This document shows positions 6,625 through 7,447 of a stretch of 7,447 nt of DNA, piece by piece (the first letter of the stretch is position 1; every line of letters starts with the position of its first letter). The stretch lies in the NCBI GenBank assembly GCA_031277435.1, contig JAITMI010000404.1, positions 1-7,447 on the forward strand. Direction: 5' to 3'. This DNA comes from Pseudomonadales bacterium. Lineage in GTDB: Bacteria; Pseudomonadota; Gammaproteobacteria; Pseudomonadales; Pseudohongiellaceae. A program made the position numbers and the translations under genes. The notes beneath the pieces are model-generated. The model saw nothing but the letters and a program-made list of their open reading frames with translations, searched no databases and was not told the DNA's origin.

Positions 6625-6690
6625 CGCCTTTGGCTTAAGATTTTCACGCCTTTGGCTTAAGCATTTCAGGTTTTTGACTTAAGGCAATCC
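6625..6690 (+). repeat. Three direct repeats with exact 22-bp period (candidate operator array)
   Basis: CGCCTTTGGCTTAAG occurs at 6625-6639 and 6647-6661. A diverged copy, GGTTTTTGACTTAAG (11 of 15 identical), is at 6669-6683. Including the 7-bp spacers, copies 1 and 2 agree at 20 of 22 positions. Each carries a CTTAAG palindrome, at 6634, 6656 and 6678. A 22-bp period is about two helical turns, so the copies lie on one face of the DNA, as expected for cooperative binding of a regulator. No fourth copy is present on either side. The array is 113 bp from the minus gene and 140 bp from the plus gene. The repeats are seen directly; the regulator role is inferred. Confidence 0.75.
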
Positions 6691-6720
6691 GGGGACAAAC
6701 TGTGCTACCGTTCACCGGGT

Positions 6721-6749
6721 TCGCTTTCGCGGCGGAATACGGCACAATG
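6721..6749 (+). promoter_or_regulatory. Weak candidate promoter for the DUF6152 gene
   Basis: TTCGCT (6720-6725 region) and CACAAT (6743-6748 region) are separated by 17 bp, matching the sigma70 consensus at only 3 of 6 and 4 of 6 positions. It lies downstream of the 22-bp repeat array, where an activator could assist a poor promoter. It would leave a leader of about 75 nt. Confidence 0.2.
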
Positions 6750-6829
6750 GGGGCTAGGCCCAGAACGGCTTACAACCCAAGCGACATTACAACGACAACA
6801 CCGAAACGACGACACCGAGAGGTCACATC

Positions 6830-7228
6830 ATGAACGGATCGCGCATTTCACTTCTGGCTTCAGCATTGCTGGCGGCGGTAACCGCACCGGCGGTTCTGGC
6901 GCATCACTCCATCACCGGCGAGTTCGATCAATCCCAAACTTTTGAATTGCGCGGCACGCTCACGGCCTTCGATTGGGCCAACCCGCATCTTTGGTACTAC
7001 GTTGACGTGACCAAGGAAGATGGCAGCGTGGAACACTGGCAATGCACCACCGGCACCAACCCCAACCGTCTGCTGCGCGCCGGCTGGAAGCGTACCGACC
7101 TGCCGATCGGCAGCAAAGTGGTATTCGCCAGAGCCAACCCCGCCCGTGATGGCTCCCACACCTGCTACACCGGCGGCATCGCGCTCGAAGATGGCACGCA
7201 AATCTTTGGTGGCCGTCGCGGGGAATAA
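6830..7228 (+). CDS. DUF6152 family exported protein
   Basis: The 132-residue protein has a signal peptide (residues 1-24, cleavage after VLA). Its predicted mature form begins HHSITGEFD, matching the conserved AHHS start typical of DUF6152. The family pattern continues with FELRGTLTAFDWANPHLWYYVDV (about 38-60), a Trp-rich strand (EHWQC), NRLLRAGWKRTDL, then a second strand pair (SKVVFARANPARDGS) and a final LEDGTQIFGG. The domain is small and all-beta, with no enzymatic motif. The function of the family is unknown. Cys72 and Cys112 could form a disulfide in the periplasm. GAGAGG (6817-6822) lies 7 bp before the ATG. It is transcribed away from the secreted-protein/quinohemoprotein pair and ends at a strong terminator, so it is probably a single-gene unit sharing a control region with them. 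Confidence 0.85.
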   Translation: MNGSRISLLASALLAAVTAPAVLAHHSITGEFDQSQTFELRGTLTAFDWANPHLWYYVDVTKEDGSVEHWQCTTGTNPNRLLRAGWKRTDLPIGSKVVFARANPARDGSHTCYTGGIALEDGTQIFGGRRGE

Positions 7229-7249
7229 GTTTCGCAAGAACTGCCGCAA

Positions 7250-7285
7250 AAACAAAAAGCCCGGTTTTTACCGGGCTTTTTGTTT
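7250..7285. terminator. Strong Rho-independent terminator, potentially bidirectional
   Basis: A 15-bp perfect stem (7250-7264 with 7271-7285), with GCCCGG/CCGGGC core and loop TTTTTA, has a T-rich arm (TTTTTGTTT) on the plus strand and A-rich arm giving T on the other. It lies 21 bp after the DUF6152 stop and would end that transcript. Confidence 0.92.
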
Positions 7286-7447
7286 CCGGTAGATCACTCC
7301 GCGAGCAGCGGCGCGAAACCGCGGAATCTACAAAGCAAGAAATGCGACGAAGCACGAGTTCTAGCGCCACCTTTACATTCCAAAACGTCAAGGTTGTTAA
7401 CATTTATCCAAAAAATAAATGCTTGATACTCATACAAGTTTCAAAAT
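7286..7447. other. Non-coding tail, AT-rich at its end
   Basis: No supportable gene is seen. The last 65 bp are much more AT-rich than the rest of the window and contain the palindrome TGTTAACA (7395-7402). TTGATA (7423-7428) could be a -35 element of a plus-strand gene beyond the window; its -10 would fall at or past the edge. Confidence 0.35.

Larger units (their letters stand above)
6513..6829. other. 317-bp divergent intergenic control region
   Basis: This spacer separates the minus-strand secreted-protein gene from the plus-strand DUF6152 gene. It holds strong ribosome-binding sites at both ends, a 22-bp triple repeat in the middle (6625-6690), a direct repeat GATGATA (6543-6549 and 6573-6579) flanking a short CGCTC/GAGCG stem (6552-6566), and an A- and C-rich leader before DUF6152. 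I see no small gene or RNA gene in it. Confidence 0.6.

Noticed and set aside
6513..6647. N-terminal extension of the secreted unknown protein to an ATG at 6647
   Set aside because: It has no good ribosome-binding site, would bury the signal peptide, and overlaps the 22-bp repeat array. GGAGGAG before the ATG at 6512 decides the start.
6625..6690. Short CRISPR array
   Set aside because: There are only three 15-bp units with similar 7-bp spacers, too short and too uniform; no cas genes.

Overview
The window is about 7.4 kb of moderately GC-rich, densely coded bacterial DNA. The gene set points to a gammaproteobacterium: an E. coli-type NfuA, a DUF2970 membrane protein, and a Pseudomonas-type CysI hemoprotein overlapping a DUF934 gene. 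The species cannot be named from the sequence. No rRNA, tRNA, CRISPR array, insertion sequence or phage gene was seen.

Layout. (a) 1-392: the 3' part of a Uma2-family (DUF820) nuclease-like gene, cut by the window start. (b) 469-1050, minus: nfuA, an Fe-S carrier, divergent from a DUF2970 membrane protein at 1175-1426. (c) 1460-1594, minus: a 44-codon membrane-protein gene, convergent with DUF2970 and divergent from cysI. (d) 1704-3858, plus: cysI-type siroheme/4Fe-4S sulfite (or nitrite) reductase and DUF934, overlapping by 17 nt and translationally coupled. (e) 3886-6512, minus: a secreted protein of unknown function, then a polyvinyl-alcohol-dehydrogenase-like cytochrome c-PQQ enzyme, with a terminator-like hairpin between them. 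(f) 6513-6829: a divergent regulatory region with three direct repeats at an exact 22-bp period. (g) 6830-7228, plus: an exported DUF6152 protein, then a strong terminator at 7250-7285. (h) 7286-7447: a non-coding tail that becomes AT-rich.

How the genes work together. nfuA and cysI/DUF934 are housekeeping: Fe-S maturation and sulfur (or nitrogen) assimilation, where CysI itself needs a 4Fe-4S cluster. The right half looks like a separate accessory module. Three exported proteins sit around one shared control region: a quinohemoprotein oxidoreductase, an unknown protein with a CxxxC pair, and a DUF6152 protein whose predicted mature N-terminus is His-His. I infer a periplasmic oxidation system with unknown substrate, possibly controlled through the 22-bp repeats. 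This module is the least explained part of the window.
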